This document shows, piece after piece, positions 15,550 to 23,709 of a DNA stretch of 38,754 bases. Each line of letters starts with the position of its first letter. Position 1 is the stretch's first letter. The position numbers and the translations under genes were made by a program. The stretch comes from Candidatus Pacearchaeota archaeon (lineage in GTDB: Archaea > Nanobdellota > Nanobdellia > UBA10117 > JABICX01), in contig JAFCGM010000002.1 in the NCBI GenBank assembly GCA_017608025.1, forward strand, positions 70,250-109,003, written 5' to 3'. The notes under the pieces were generated by a model. The model was given only the letters and a program-made list of their open reading frames with translations, was not told the DNA's origin and searched no databases.

Positions 15550-16134
15550 ATGATTAATTTTTCAGAGTTAAGTGCGCTTGAAATAAGCTCAATAGTATTG
15601 ATATTGTTTGTAGTTGCATTTGGGGTTTGGATTTTTTTATACTTAAACTATTATTCTGACTGGTTTTATTTAAGAAAGAAGAAAACACTGAAAAGAAAAG
15701 CGATTCTTGATGCGTTTATTAAAAACCTTCTTATTCGAGTTGAGCATTTGCTTGGAAATTTAGATGAATATTCATCAAAAATGCTTTTAGCTGAAGCTGA
15801 ATATGCAATAAAAATTTACATGATTAAGGCTTACAATCTTGAAGAGACAAATTTTACTTTGATTGACACTTTTGAAAAAATAGAAAAAAAAGGGCTTGAA
15901 GATAATAATTCTTTATTAAAAAAGTTAAAAAATGTGATTGAACAATACAAAACAGTTGGATTTTCAAGTGAAAAAGTCTCTAAGGAAGAACTAAGAAAGC
16001 TTTACCAAGAAATTACAGAGTTTTTCATGCAAAAAAGGAAAGCTCTTCAAAACAATGACGAAAAAGAATCTGCACTTTCAATAAAAGACGGAAAGTTAAA
16101 AAACGAAAAAGAGGAATCATTTTCTGAGCAATAG
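15550..16134 (+). CDS. One-TM membrane protein of the MoxR/VWA neighbourhood
   Basis: The 194-residue protein has a short outside segment, one TM helix (about 13-31, ISSIVLILFVVAFGVWIFLYL) and a cytosolic helical domain of about 150 residues. That domain resembles the cytosolic part of DUF4129-like proteins, which often accompany MoxR/DUF58/VWA genes, but the match is by layout only. The C-terminal tail is highly charged. It is transcribed divergently from moxR with a TATA-like TTTAAATTA about 29 nt before the ATG. The 3' end overlaps the convergent cadherin-like gene by 18 nt. The protein at 19443-20093 has a similar membrane-plus-helical-cytosolic layout. Confidence 0.65.
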   Translation: MINFSELSALEISSIVLILFVVAFGVWIFLYLNYYSDWFYLRKKKTLKRKAILDAFIKNLLIRVEHLLGNLDEYSSKMLLAEAEYAIKIYMIKAYNLEETNFTLIDTFEKIEKKGLEDNNSLLKKLKNVIEQYKTVGFSSEKVSKEELRKLYQEITEFFMQKRKALQNNDEKESALSIKDGKLKNEKEESFSEQ

Positions 16135-19100
16135 CATTGCAACAATATATATTATTACAAGAATAGCAATTATTCCCAAAATTATTAAATAATTGTCAAC
16201 AATAAATGCTGTGAAAGAAGATTTTGTTTGCTCTTCTTCACTATAAATTAATTCTCGGCAGTCACTAACTGCTGTTGCTATGAGCTCTTTTGCAAGAGGT
16301 ATGTTTCCTTTATTTGCTTGCATTTCTGCTCTTTGAACAATTTCCATAAGTTCAAGGCATTCTGAATTTTGAGTGAAAAGGTCTTCTGCAAACTCAATTT
16401 GCTTGAAAATCGACTGGTTTGCAAAATCCAAATGTTGTATTGTTACATAAATTGTGCTTGACTCAGTAAGTTTAGGATTGGAAGTTGTTGCAATTAATTC
16501 AACAGAATAATTTCCATTTGCAACATTTGTTGTTGTGAAAGTTAATGTTGAATTGTAAGTATTTGCAACTGCTAAGCCAGGGATATAAGGGTCTTCATTG
16601 AATTCAACGTCAAGGCCTTCAACATCATACGAAACAGACATTGTTATAGAATTAAAATTAACTTCTCCTGAATTGTAAAGAGTAAATGGAATAATTAATT
16701 CATCAGTAGATTCCATTGCAACGCTTGGAACTGTCAAGTCAAGGGATGCAACTTCTGTGCTGGAAGAGCCCCCTCCAGCTGTTGGAACTGGAATGTTTAT
16801 TCCAGATACATATTCCACTGTAAGGTCAATTGGATCTAAAGAAGCAGTTAACCCATATTCGTCCTGAGCTGAAAAAACAACATCATAATCTGTTCCATAC
16901 CAGTTTGCAGGAACATCAATGTTAACATATCCTTCAGAATCAATTGTAATATCTAAATTAGTGTTTCCAGAAACTGAAAAAGAAAGAGTTTCTCCATCAA
17001 GATCTTCAAAGTATTTGTTTAGATTTATGTTTGGAGGTGCTATATTCATTTCCCAAGATTTGTCATATAATTGGTGCTTGTAAGAGATATTTAATTTTGG
17101 GTTTTGAATATATATGCTGCCATTGTTTCCAAGCAAATTTTCAATATTTCCAATAACAAATGAATCTTGTTGTGAAGAATTTGTTGAAGTGCTTGACTGC
17201 TCTGAAATTTTAAAAGAAACAAGTTCATCATCTGTTTGATCTGAATTCTTAACCGTCATATATGTTGAATTTACTGCAGAATAAACTGAAAGAGAATAAT
17301 TTCCTATTGAATTTATCTCTGTGCTTGAATTTACTTGCGTTTCTTCAAGTGCTTCCAAATTAGCTGCTGAAGAAGACGAAGACCAAGAGTCATTTACTTC
17401 CTGAATTATTATTGTGTCTGACCAATTTCCTAAAATCTGCGCAACTTCAAATACAAAAAACGAGTTTTCTATTACAACATCAACTGTTTGATTTATTTGC
17501 GAAATATTATATTTCAAATATAGCTTGTGTCGGTTTCCGCTTCCACAAGCGCCAATACAAGAAGTTATGTTTTCAAAATTATCCAAAGAAAGGTCTTGAG
17601 ATATGACTTGCGGCGGGTGATTTATATAGTAAGTTCCCTCTTGAACTGCTGCGCAAGAAAATTCATCGCAAGCAATTGCATAATATAACTTGCTAAATTC
17701 AGAAGTGTCATTATCAGTAACCATAATAGAGCAATTTGTGCTTCCAGAGCTTGATGTGTTTACAAAACTGCAAAATTCAAAGTCTGAGCATCCTGAAATT
17801 GTTATTGAAGAGGAATTGCAAACATAAATGCTTACATTGTCGTTGTCATAATCGCTCCATGAAATATTTACTGTTACACTTTCATTAACACTTATTCTTG
17901 AGCTTGAATCAGAGTTGTCTGTAATATTAAAATTAGGCAAAGTATTTGAAATTGTTACATTTGCTGAATTTGAGTCATTGTATTGCCCGTCTGTTGCAAA
18001 CACAGAGCAATTCCATACCTGGCCAATGCTTGTGTCTAAATTGGAAATGTTTTGAGGAGAATATCCTGTTTCTGAAACATTATGCAAAAAAGTGCTTGAA
18101 TAAAACAGTTGCCAAGAGTCTGTTTCATTATAATACCATGTTACATTAACTTCAACTGTTGAGTTGTCTGTTTCATTAATTTCAAATGAGCAAGACAGAT
18201 TTGAGTCAGAATAAATTTCTGCAGGCAGTATTGATACTGAAGTTACATTAAGAGGGTCATTAATATTAAGGACTGTTAAATTCACTATGTTGCTTTGCGC
18301 GGATTCAACTGAATCTGTTGCTGTAAATTTAACAAGAATTGAGCCATACCAATTTGTTCTTGGAGTCATGTTTACAATTCCAGTTGAATCTGAAATATCA
18401 AAATTAATGTTTGAAATATCTCCTTCAACTGATTGGATGCCATAAGAAAGAGAATGTCCGTCAGAATCATTAAAGTGTTGAGTAAGATTAAGAGATGTGT
18501 TTGAATATTCTTCATACCATGTGTAATTTGAAATGTTTAACAGAAGCTGTGGAGGATTGTTGTCAAGAACAGTAACTGTAAATGTTGAAGAATCTGAGTC
18601 ATTTGTATCAACTCCTTCAGCAATTGCTGTCTGGCTTGTGTAAACTCCGACATCGCCGTTGCTAGGAGCAATTTCCAATGTTCCTTGTGCAAAAACCCCT
18701 GGACCTCCTGTGTCTGAACCTGTGATTGAAACCCAGTTTTCATTTTCTGTTCCACCCTCAAAAGTTATTGTCTCTGTCTGCGTTGAGTTGGCATAAAGAG
18801 TTGTTGTGTGAGTGAACCCTTCAATAACTTCTATGTCTGGAACTGCCTGCAAAAAGACTGCTCCGCTTTCCATTACTGAAAAATCTGCTGATGAGAATTG
18901 AGGAGCTGTTTCCTCTGCATTTTGCTGATCCATTACAAAGAAGCCTGTTGGATTTGAAGCGATAAAAATGCTTAGTGAAAGAGCAATAATTATTCCAAAA
19001 AATGCGAGAATAATTTTTTTTGCTTGTTTTTTCTTTTGATTTTCTTTTTCCACAATGTTGAATATTGCCTTTACTGCTTCTGGCTTCCATCCATAGTTTA

Positions 19101-19179
19101 TGCATTTTTGATAAATCTCTCTGGACGGGGTCTTGTTCCTCAGCTGATTCTTTATATATTCTTTTAAGTCAGATGTCAT
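16117..19179 (-). CDS. Large cadherin-like membrane glycoprotein, 1020 aa
   Basis: The first ~50 residues form a cytosolic helical module (LKEYIKNQLRNKTPSREIYQ ... WKPEAVKAIF), a UBA-like hairpin seen in many DPANN membrane proteins. A TM helix follows at about 55-74, then an ectodomain of about 900 residues rich in N-glycosylation sequons. The ectodomain contains at least two cadherin-like (CADG) segments: NNPPQLLLNISNYTW with TNWYGSILVKFTATD, and PPNINLNKYFEDLDG with ANWYGTDYDVVFSAQD. A second TM (about 987-1015) lies at the C-terminus. The start is the ATG at 19179, which overlaps the stop of the HTH gene as ATGA; an in-frame TTG at 19188 is less likely. It probably links an internal partner to the cell surface. 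Function is unproven. Confidence 0.8.
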   Translation of the reverse strand: MTSDLKEYIKNQLRNKTPSREIYQKCINYGWKPEAVKAIFNIVEKENQKKKQAKKIILAFFGIIIALSLSIFIASNPTGFFVMDQQNAEETAPQFSSADFSVMESGAVFLQAVPDIEVIEGFTHTTTLYANSTQTETITFEGGTENENWVSITGSDTGGPGVFAQGTLEIAPSNGDVGVYTSQTAIAEGVDTNDSDSSTFTVTVLDNNPPQLLLNISNYTWYEEYSNTSLNLTQHFNDSDGHSLSYGIQSVEGDISNINFDISDSTGIVNMTPRTNWYGSILVKFTATDSVESAQSNIVNLTVLNINDPLNVTSVSILPAEIYSDSNLSCSFEINETDNSTVEVNVTWYYNETDSWQLFYSSTFLHNVSETGYSPQNISNLDTSIGQVWNCSVFATDGQYNDSNSANVTISNTLPNFNITDNSDSSSRISVNESVTVNISWSDYDNDNVSIYVCNSSSITISGCSDFEFCSFVNTSSSGSTNCSIMVTDNDTSEFSKLYYAIACDEFSCAAVQEGTYYINHPPQVISQDLSLDNFENITSCIGACGSGNRHKLYLKYNISQINQTVDVVIENSFFVFEVAQILGNWSDTIIIQEVNDSWSSSSSAANLEALEETQVNSSTEINSIGNYSLSVYSAVNSTYMTVKNSDQTDDELVSFKISEQSSTSTNSSQQDSFVIGNIENLLGNNGSIYIQNPKLNISYKHQLYDKSWEMNIAPPNINLNKYFEDLDGETLSFSVSGNTNLDITIDSEGYVNIDVPANWYGTDYDVVFSAQDEYGLTASLDPIDLTVEYVSGINIPVPTAGGGSSSTEVASLDLTVPSVAMESTDELIIPFTLYNSGEVNFNSITMSVSYDVEGLDVEFNEDPYIPGLAVANTYNSTLTFTTTNVANGNYSVELIATTSNPKLTESSTIYVTIQHLDFANQSIFKQIEFAEDLFTQNSECLELMEIVQRAEMQANKGNIPLAKELIATAVSDCRELIYSEEEQTKSSFTAFIVDNYLIILGIIAILVIIYIVAMLLLRK

Positions 19180-19376
19180 TTTGTCCAATAAATAAAAGTC
19201 AGGCCTCCTCTTTTTTCAACAAGGACTTTTCCTTTCCAGTCATTTTCAACATATCTTTGAACTGATGTTGGTGCAATTCCTGCTGATCTTGCTAATTCAG
19301 AAATAAACATTCCGCGAGGACCTGCGTTTTTGAGGATATTTCTAGCTATGTGCTCTTTCTTGGGTTTTCCGGGCAT
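19176..19376 (-). CDS. 66-aa helix-turn-helix DNA-binding protein
   Basis: The small basic protein is a single winged-helix/HTH domain. HIARNILKNAG is helix 1, FISELARSAGIAPTSVQRYV is the HTH, and a wing LVEKRGGLTFIYW follows. No sensor domain is attached. A perfect 12-bp inverted repeat flanks its TATA box, so it may repress itself. It is cotranscribed with the large cadherin-like gene through an ATGA overlap. Related TTAAC-type sites occur at 25908 and 25961, suggesting a small surface-gene regulon; that is inference. Confidence 0.78.
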   Translation of the reverse strand: MPGKPKKEHIARNILKNAGPRGMFISELARSAGIAPTSVQRYVENDWKGKVLVEKRGGLTFIYWTK

Positions 19377-19384
19377 GTTAAGAG

Positions 19385-19432
19385 TTTAACATTTAATATA
19401 TATAAAAATTGTTATATAAGTTAAATGTTAAA
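19385..19432 (-). promoter_or_regulatory. Promoter with inverted-repeat operator for the HTH/cadherin operon
   Basis: TTTAACATTTAA at 19385-19396 and its exact reverse complement TTAAATGTTAAA at 19421-19432 flank a TATA element (about 19395-19410) that lies 26 nt before the leaderless ATG at 19376. One half-site covers the region between TATA and start, and the other the BRE side. This is the usual geometry for an archaeal repressor. Confidence 0.65.
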
Positions 19433-19442
19433 AGTTAAACGT

Positions 19443-20093
19443 TTAATTCTTAACTCTTTTTCTCTGCTGAAATTCATTAAGCTTTTGCGCGAACATATTC
19501 AGCTTTTCAAGGTCAGAATAAAGCTGCTTTTTTTTGTGTAGGTTTTTGCTGTAAAAATCGTTTCTCATTGATTCTAAGAAATCAATTACAGAGTCTTTGA
19601 ACTCTTGCTCCAATGACGAATTCTGTATTATATATAAGAGCTCTTTTGTAGTTATTGAATTTTCCTTGCTGAAAAAAGCTGCAAGAATGTTTTTGAGAGA
19701 AGAGTAGATTTCTTCATGCAATTCTGCTCTTGATAGCTCCTTTCTCCTGTACTTAATATCTTGAATATTATTAATTTCCCTTTGAAATTCAATAGAATAA
19801 TCGTGTTTTAGTTTCTCCTGAGTTTCCTGCTTTTCTTTTTTCTTTTTTTTCAAAGTTGCTATAAAATAAGATATCTTGTCTCTTTTTATTCTAACCATTG
19901 CAATTATTGACAAAACAACAATTGAAAGAACAATGAAAAATACAACATAATTTATTGAACACATGTCCAGAACAATGCAGGCATAATAAACATACCTAAC
20001 GATAATAATTACAAATAAGATAAAGCTTAGAATAAAAAGAAAATCAATAGTAAATTTTATTCGAGTGTATTTTTTTCTTTCAATTTCATCCAT
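19443..20093 (-). CDS. Two-TM membrane protein with cytosolic helical domain
   Basis: The 216-residue protein has two TM helices (about 12-34 and 47-66) and then a basic linker (KKKKKEKQETQEK) and about 130 residues of charged helices including LHEEIYSSLKNILAAFF. The soluble part resembles in layout the protein at 15550-16134 and DUF4129-like partners of MoxR systems. It follows the TSP-like protein gene by one base, so the two form a translationally coupled pair. Its stop region contains a 12-nt palindrome, TTAAACGTTTAA. No catalytic motif is seen. Confidence 0.65.
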   Translation of the reverse strand: MDEIERKKYTRIKFTIDFLFILSFILFVIIIVRYVYYACIVLDMCSINYVVFFIVLSIVVLSIIAMVRIKRDKISYFIATLKKKKKEKQETQEKLKHDYSIEFQREINNIQDIKYRRKELSRAELHEEIYSSLKNILAAFFSKENSITTKELLYIIQNSSLEQEFKDSVIDFLESMRNDFYSKNLHKKKQLYSDLEKLNMFAQKLNEFQQRKRVKN

Positions 20094-20094
20094 T

Positions 20095-21042
20095 CTAAAG
20101 TTTTTCCAGCTTGTGTTTGTGCTTTTTTATTAAATAGAACAAGTATGATTCTATAATAATTATTGCTATAAGTAAGAATAGCAGAGCCATCCATGGTGAT
20201 TTTATAAATTGCAGTTCTTTTACTGTCTTTAGTCCGCAAGGTATGCAAGGTCCTCCGCAGTCAATTCCTTCTTCGCAAGAGCCGTCATGGCAGTTCTGAA
20301 TTTCATCAAAGCATGTTGGACACGGTGTGCAAGGTCCTCCGCAGTCAATTCCTTCTTCGCAAGAGCCGTCATGGCAGTTTTGCACATCATCATAACAAGA
20401 TGCTGTAGTACAAGACCTTTTTGTTTCTGGCTTTGAATCATTTATTCCGCAATAATTTATGTCAATGCAGGATCTTACTTGCGATCCTCCGATGCATTCT
20501 GACCAGGGCGTGCACTTCCAATTTGGGACGCAAACATAGTCAACATTTCTCGGTGTGCCTCCGCCACCTCCACCTCCAGAATCTTCAGCTGTTGGTTGCG
20601 GAAAGTCCTTATATGTTATATTAAGATAAACCAGGTTACTCACTGCTGTTTCTCCATATGGGTCTCGAGCAATGAATCTTACAGTTTCAACTCCCCACCA
20701 ATAACCAACTGGAGAAAAAAGAGTTGACGTGTCGCTAAAATATGTAACTTCAATATAGTCCATATCTGTGTTAGAGTAATTAAGTTCATCTCCGTCAGGG
20801 TCTTCAAAATACTCATTCAACACAGGTCCTTGTTTTGAAGTAAATCTTGGCCAAGTGTAGTTTGGTATGTTCTGAACAAGAACAGGAGGATGGTTGTTGA
20901 AGAAACTTACTTGGCCGCTTGCAGCAGTGGCTTTTCCAGATATGCCTTTTGAATTTGAAGCCATTACAAAAATGTTAGCTAAAATGCTTAAAATTAGTAT
21001 AAAAACCAAAATGAATATTATGTTTCTAGGAAGTTGCTTCAT
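20095..21042 (-). CDS. Surface protein with cadherin-like and Cys-rich repeat modules
   Basis: The 315-residue protein has an N-terminal TM (about 8-28) followed by GISGKATAASGQVSF, the motif shared with the pilin-like proteins. A cadherin-like module comes next (PPVLVQNIPNYTWP ... EDPDGDELNYS ... RDPYGETAVS), then a Gly-rich hinge. A thrombospondin type 1-like segment (WKCTPWSECIGGSQVRSC) and two tandem 28-residue Cys-rich repeats (CHDGSCEEGIDCGGPC) follow. A second TM and a basic tail end it, so both ends should be inside. The Cys-rich repeat is nearly identical in DNA, so the duplication is recent. It is coupled to the two-TM gene after it. It may bind a partner cell or matrix; this is inference. 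Confidence 0.75.
   Translation of the reverse strand: MKQLPRNIIFILVFILILSILANIFVMASNSKGISGKATAASGQVSFFNNHPPVLVQNIPNYTWPRFTSKQGPVLNEYFEDPDGDELNYSNTDMDYIEVTYFSDTSTLFSPVGYWWGVETVRFIARDPYGETAVSNLVYLNITYKDFPQPTAEDSGGGGGGGTPRNVDYVCVPNWKCTPWSECIGGSQVRSCIDINYCGINDSKPETKRSCTTASCYDDVQNCHDGSCEEGIDCGGPCTPCPTCFDEIQNCHDGSCEEGIDCGGPCIPCGLKTVKELQFIKSPWMALLFLLIAIIIIESYLFYLIKKHKHKLEKL
20244..20379 (-). repeat. 84-bp tandem repeat inside the Cys-rich surface protein gene
   Basis: Fifty-two bases are identical between 20244-20295 and 20328-20379. The period is 84 bp (28 codons). It encodes the duplicated six-Cys unit. Confidence 0.9.
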
Positions 21043-21079
21043 ATTCTATTCTAGCGGTTTGTTAAATTAAAACCTTTCT

Positions 21080-21508
21080 TTAGAAAATGTCTCGTTTATA
21101 GTAAAATTTCAGAGTTCCATTGTATTGCCTGCTTTCAATGTTTGAAGGAAGAGTTAAAGTAAATGCAATGTCTTTGCTTGAATTTGGTTCAAGAACAAAG
21201 TTATTCTGAGAAGCAGATATGTAATCTGATATGTCTCCTTTTGATTTTATTGACAAAATTACTGGAAAATTATAGTAATTATAAAAAGTCATGTTCCGAA
21301 TTGAATGGCCTTTTGGAGGAACTGTTCCAAAATGAAGTGCATCCTTGTCAAGATTAAAAGCAACAAAATTGCTTGTCTTGACTTTAAAATCTGCTCTAAC
21401 TTCTTGAATATCAATAACATAATAATCAAGAAAAAGCAGTTCAACTACTAACAAAAAGAAAGCAATAATTAACATTAAAACAATTTTTTCTCGATTTTTC
21501 ATCTTCAT
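21080..21508 (-). CDS. Membrane-anchored beta-sandwich protein, 142 aa
   Basis: One N-terminal TM helix (about 9-28) leads to an extracellular domain of about 110 residues with alternating beta strands and no Cys. It ends in the pattern FTLTLPSNIESRQYNGTLKF, typical of Ig-like or CARDB-like folds. The start codon overlaps the upstream gene's stop (ATGA), so it is expressed together with the 375-aa protein. It may be a small assembly partner, for example a pilus chaperone subunit, but no named family is recognised. Confidence 0.65.
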   Translation of the reverse strand: MKMKNREKIVLMLIIAFFLLVVELLFLDYYVIDIQEVRADFKVKTSNFVAFNLDKDALHFGTVPPKGHSIRNMTFYNYYNFPVILSIKSKGDISDYISASQNNFVLEPNSSKDIAFTLTLPSNIESRQYNGTLKFYYKRDIF

Positions 21509-22632
21509 TTGGAATATTTTTTGTATAGTAAGAAAATTCCTAAAAGGATTATTATTGCTGAAATAATAATAACTGAAATTCCGACAATCATGTTTGCTGA
21601 ACTTTGCTTTTCAATTACAAAAATATTTTCATCATATTCATTGTATTTTCCCTCAAAATTCAGCTTTATTTTAATGTTATATTTTTGCGGAGCAAAATTT
21701 GTTGCATCAATATATCCTTTTAATTTGGAAATTTCAAAAGGGCCAAGATTTTTTGATGTTGTCTGGAAAGACTGTATTTCTTGGCTTTGATTATTGTAAA
21801 TAATTACATCTGCATAAACATTCTCAACTTTTTCATTCCATAGATTCTCAATTTCTATGTCAAAAGGACGAATTGCTCCGGCAACAACTGTTGAGTTTAT
21901 GCTTTTCAATACAACTTCGTGAGTTCCAACACGGAATTCTGCCTGCTTTTCTGCTGACTTTTCATCGTAATTTATTTTTGCTACGGCCAAATACTTTCCA
22001 GGATTTTGATTTTGTGTGGACCATTCAGCATACATTTTTTCTCTTTTGCTTGTTTCAAGATTTTGGATTTCTGTTAAAGAAACAGAATCAATGAATTTGT
22101 TTGTTTCCTTTTCATACATCTCAATGTTTCCGCTTAAAAGATTTACATTCTTCTCTCCTTTGTTTGCTGCTTCAATTTCAAAATAAACAGTTTCTCCCTG
22201 ATTTACATTCTCTGTTTTCATTGAAAAAGAAACATACTTGTCAGGGTATGGAACTTCCAGTATTATTGTTGAACAAACTGAAACAACTGCACCAATTGTT
22301 CTTCTACCGTACTCTTTTGGAGGAATCTGATTTGCGCAAAGATATGTTGTTTTCGGACCAGGTTCATCAAACTCTGGCTGAACAAGCTTTATTGGTATTT
22401 TCATATATGTTTCTGACAAATAAAACTCATTATTTGAGAAGGAAAATGCCTCTGGAAAACTTCCTTTTGCTGACAAGTTGAATTTCATTGGAGACTGACT
22501 TGTCACTTGTATTTCAAAATTATATTCTGCTCCAACAGAATAAGGTATTCTTGCAGATGCAGGAGAAATTCCCAAAGAATATACTGAAGGAATTGCAAGC
22601 AAAATCAGGAGCAAAAGAATTATTCTTCTCAT
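21505..22632 (-). CDS. Secreted, C-terminally anchored two-domain beta protein (possible pilus chaperone)
   Basis: The 375-residue protein has a signal peptide (MRRIILLLLILLAIPSVYS, cleavage near residue 19) and then a mature start LGISPASARIPYSVGAEYNF. The first Ig-like domain of about 115 residues contains two Cys (TTYLCAN..VSVCSTI) that could form a disulfide. One or two further CARDB-like domains follow (NQGETVYFEIEAANKGEKNV), then a C-terminal TM (MIVGISVIIISAIIILLGIFLL) and a KKYSK tail. The opening resembles bacterial DUF916/WxL-type and chaperone-like surface proteins, but only in general form. Its place directly downstream of the pilin-like genes suggests a role in their assembly (inference). 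Confidence 0.68.
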   Translation of the reverse strand: MRRIILLLLILLAIPSVYSLGISPASARIPYSVGAEYNFEIQVTSQSPMKFNLSAKGSFPEAFSFSNNEFYLSETYMKIPIKLVQPEFDEPGPKTTYLCANQIPPKEYGRRTIGAVVSVCSTIILEVPYPDKYVSFSMKTENVNQGETVYFEIEAANKGEKNVNLLSGNIEMYEKETNKFIDSVSLTEIQNLETSKREKMYAEWSTQNQNPGKYLAVAKINYDEKSAEKQAEFRVGTHEVVLKSINSTVVAGAIRPFDIEIENLWNEKVENVYADVIIYNNQSQEIQSFQTTSKNLGPFEISKLKGYIDATNFAPQKYNIKIKLNFEGKYNEYDENIFVIEKQSSANMIVGISVIIISAIIILLGIFLLYKKYSK

Positions 22633-22674
22633 AAGAATTGAATAGCTGCGCTATTATTTAAATATTGCTGGTCC

Positions 22675-22763
22675 TTAAAGCGAAAGGACACTCTTTTTAT
22701 AGAAAGCGGGGCGAGCAGAAAACAACAAATGCAGTCATATGCAGCTCTACTGCACACAACATA
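22675..22763. other. Paired conserved intergenic element, copy 2, with upstream hairpins
   Basis: The 53 bases from 22711 match 15438-15490 at about 43 positions, beginning GCGAGCAGAAAAC. A hairpin GTCCTT/AAGGAC lies just before it, and GCAG-ctcta-CTGC precedes ACACAAC. It fills most of the 157-bp gap between a pilin-like gene (3' side) and the chaperone-like gene (5' side). It could act as a leader, a 3'-UTR structure or a small RNA. Confidence 0.55.
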
Positions 22764-22789
22764 AAAATAATCAAATAAAAAACAAATGC

Positions 22790-23395
22790 TTATGGATTTG
22801 CTTCTATTGCGTTTGCAGTTATTGTTGTGGTTTTTGAACCTACAGTTGATGCTGCAGGAATTGTCAGCTGATAGTCAATGTCAATTGTGTCATGGCTGTC
22901 ATTAAAGTCAAAGTTGTTACAAGCAGCCACTGCTGATGTTGAAAGCTGTGTAAATGTCGATGCTTGATTGTCTCCGCAAGCAGTTGCATTGTTTGCTGAA
23001 TCTGCAACAATGAAATGGAAATCAGCACTTGCGTGTCCAATAAACTCTTCTGGTGTTTTGCTTGATGTTAAAGTTACATTTGCAACTCTGTTTCCATCAT
23101 TGTTCAAAACCATTGAATCAGTAGATTCAGACCATGAGCCATTTTCAACATAACCAGTTCCATTTGACTGCAAAAGAGCTATACTTCCTGGGTCTGGATA
23201 GCCTGAACCAAAGTCTGTGCTGTCATCTAAAAAAACAATTGAAACCTGTCCAGTAATTGTAAAATTTACAGGACCGGTATCTGATGTTGCTGCTCCTGAA
23301 ATACCCATTAATCCAGAATTGTAAAAAAGCACTGCAACTGAAACTACAATTGCTAGAACAAGAATTACTGACAAAGTATTATTATCTAATTTCAT
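22790..23395 (-). CDS. Pilin-like surface protein A, 201 aa
   Basis: An N-terminal TM (about 8-27) is followed by GISGAATSDTGPVNFTITG, then a beta-rich domain of about 150 residues with many sequons. Shared features with the 195-aa protein at 23710 are FGSGY, a W in NGSW, a DSMVLNNDGN / DPMVLENQGN motif, a two-Cys loop and DYQLTIPA / DYELIIPS near the end, so they are paralogs. The layout (short N-terminal TM, single beta-sandwich domain, Pro-x-x-A near the end) resembles TasA-like or bundling-pilus subunits. That is a structural guess, not a family hit. Translation is coupled to the 85-aa gene by an ATGA overlap. Confidence 0.7.
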   Translation of the reverse strand: MKLDNNTLSVILVLAIVVSVAVLFYNSGLMGISGAATSDTGPVNFTITGQVSIVFLDDSTDFGSGYPDPGSIALLQSNGTGYVENGSWSESTDSMVLNNDGNRVANVTLTSSKTPEEFIGHASADFHFIVADSANNATACGDNQASTFTQLSTSAVAACNNFDFNDSHDTIDIDYQLTIPAASTVGSKTTTITANAIEANP

Positions 23396-23649
23396 ATTTG
23401 GTCTCCTGTTGCTGTTTCTGTATCAGAACCTGCTGGAAGAATTGTTACACTAACTTCGCCAGAACTTTCTGATATTTGAGGTTCTGTTTCAACATTATTC
23501 CCGCCAAGGGTTCCTGAATTCAACAAGAATAAAAATCCCAAAACAACCACGATTACAACTGCAATAACAGTATATATTATGTAATCTTTTTTGTTTTTGT
23601 GGTTCTTAAAAACCTTTTTTCTAAAAGTTCTTCTTTGTGAAGGAAGCAT
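23392..23649 (-). CDS. Short TM protein with the pilin-like N-terminal motif only, 85 aa
   Basis: A basic cytosolic end (QRRTFRKKVFKNHKNKK), one TM (about 24-43) and an extracellular tail of about 40 residues with ISESSGEVSVTIL make up the whole protein. The tail matches the conserved strand found after the TM in its larger neighbours (TG.V..TI) but lacks the globular domain. It could be a cap, anchor or initiator subunit that donates one strand; that is inference. The start at 23649 is leaderless, with a TATA box 26 nt upstream. Confidence 0.68.
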   Translation of the reverse strand: MLPSQRRTFRKKVFKNHKNKKDYIIYTVIAVVIVVVLGFLFLLNSGTLGGNNVETEPQISESSGEVSVTILPAGSDTETATGDQI

Positions 23650-23670
23650 TATTATTATAAGTAATTGGTT

Positions 23671-23683
23671 TTTATATATAAAA
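23671..23683 (-). promoter_or_regulatory. TATA box of the 85-aa/201-aa pilin-like operon
   Basis: TTTATATATAAAA is centred about 26 nt before the ATG at 23649, with no SD. This gives a leaderless transcript. Confidence 0.65.
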
Positions 23684-23709
23684 CTTTCTTAATAAAACAA
23701 CACAATTAA

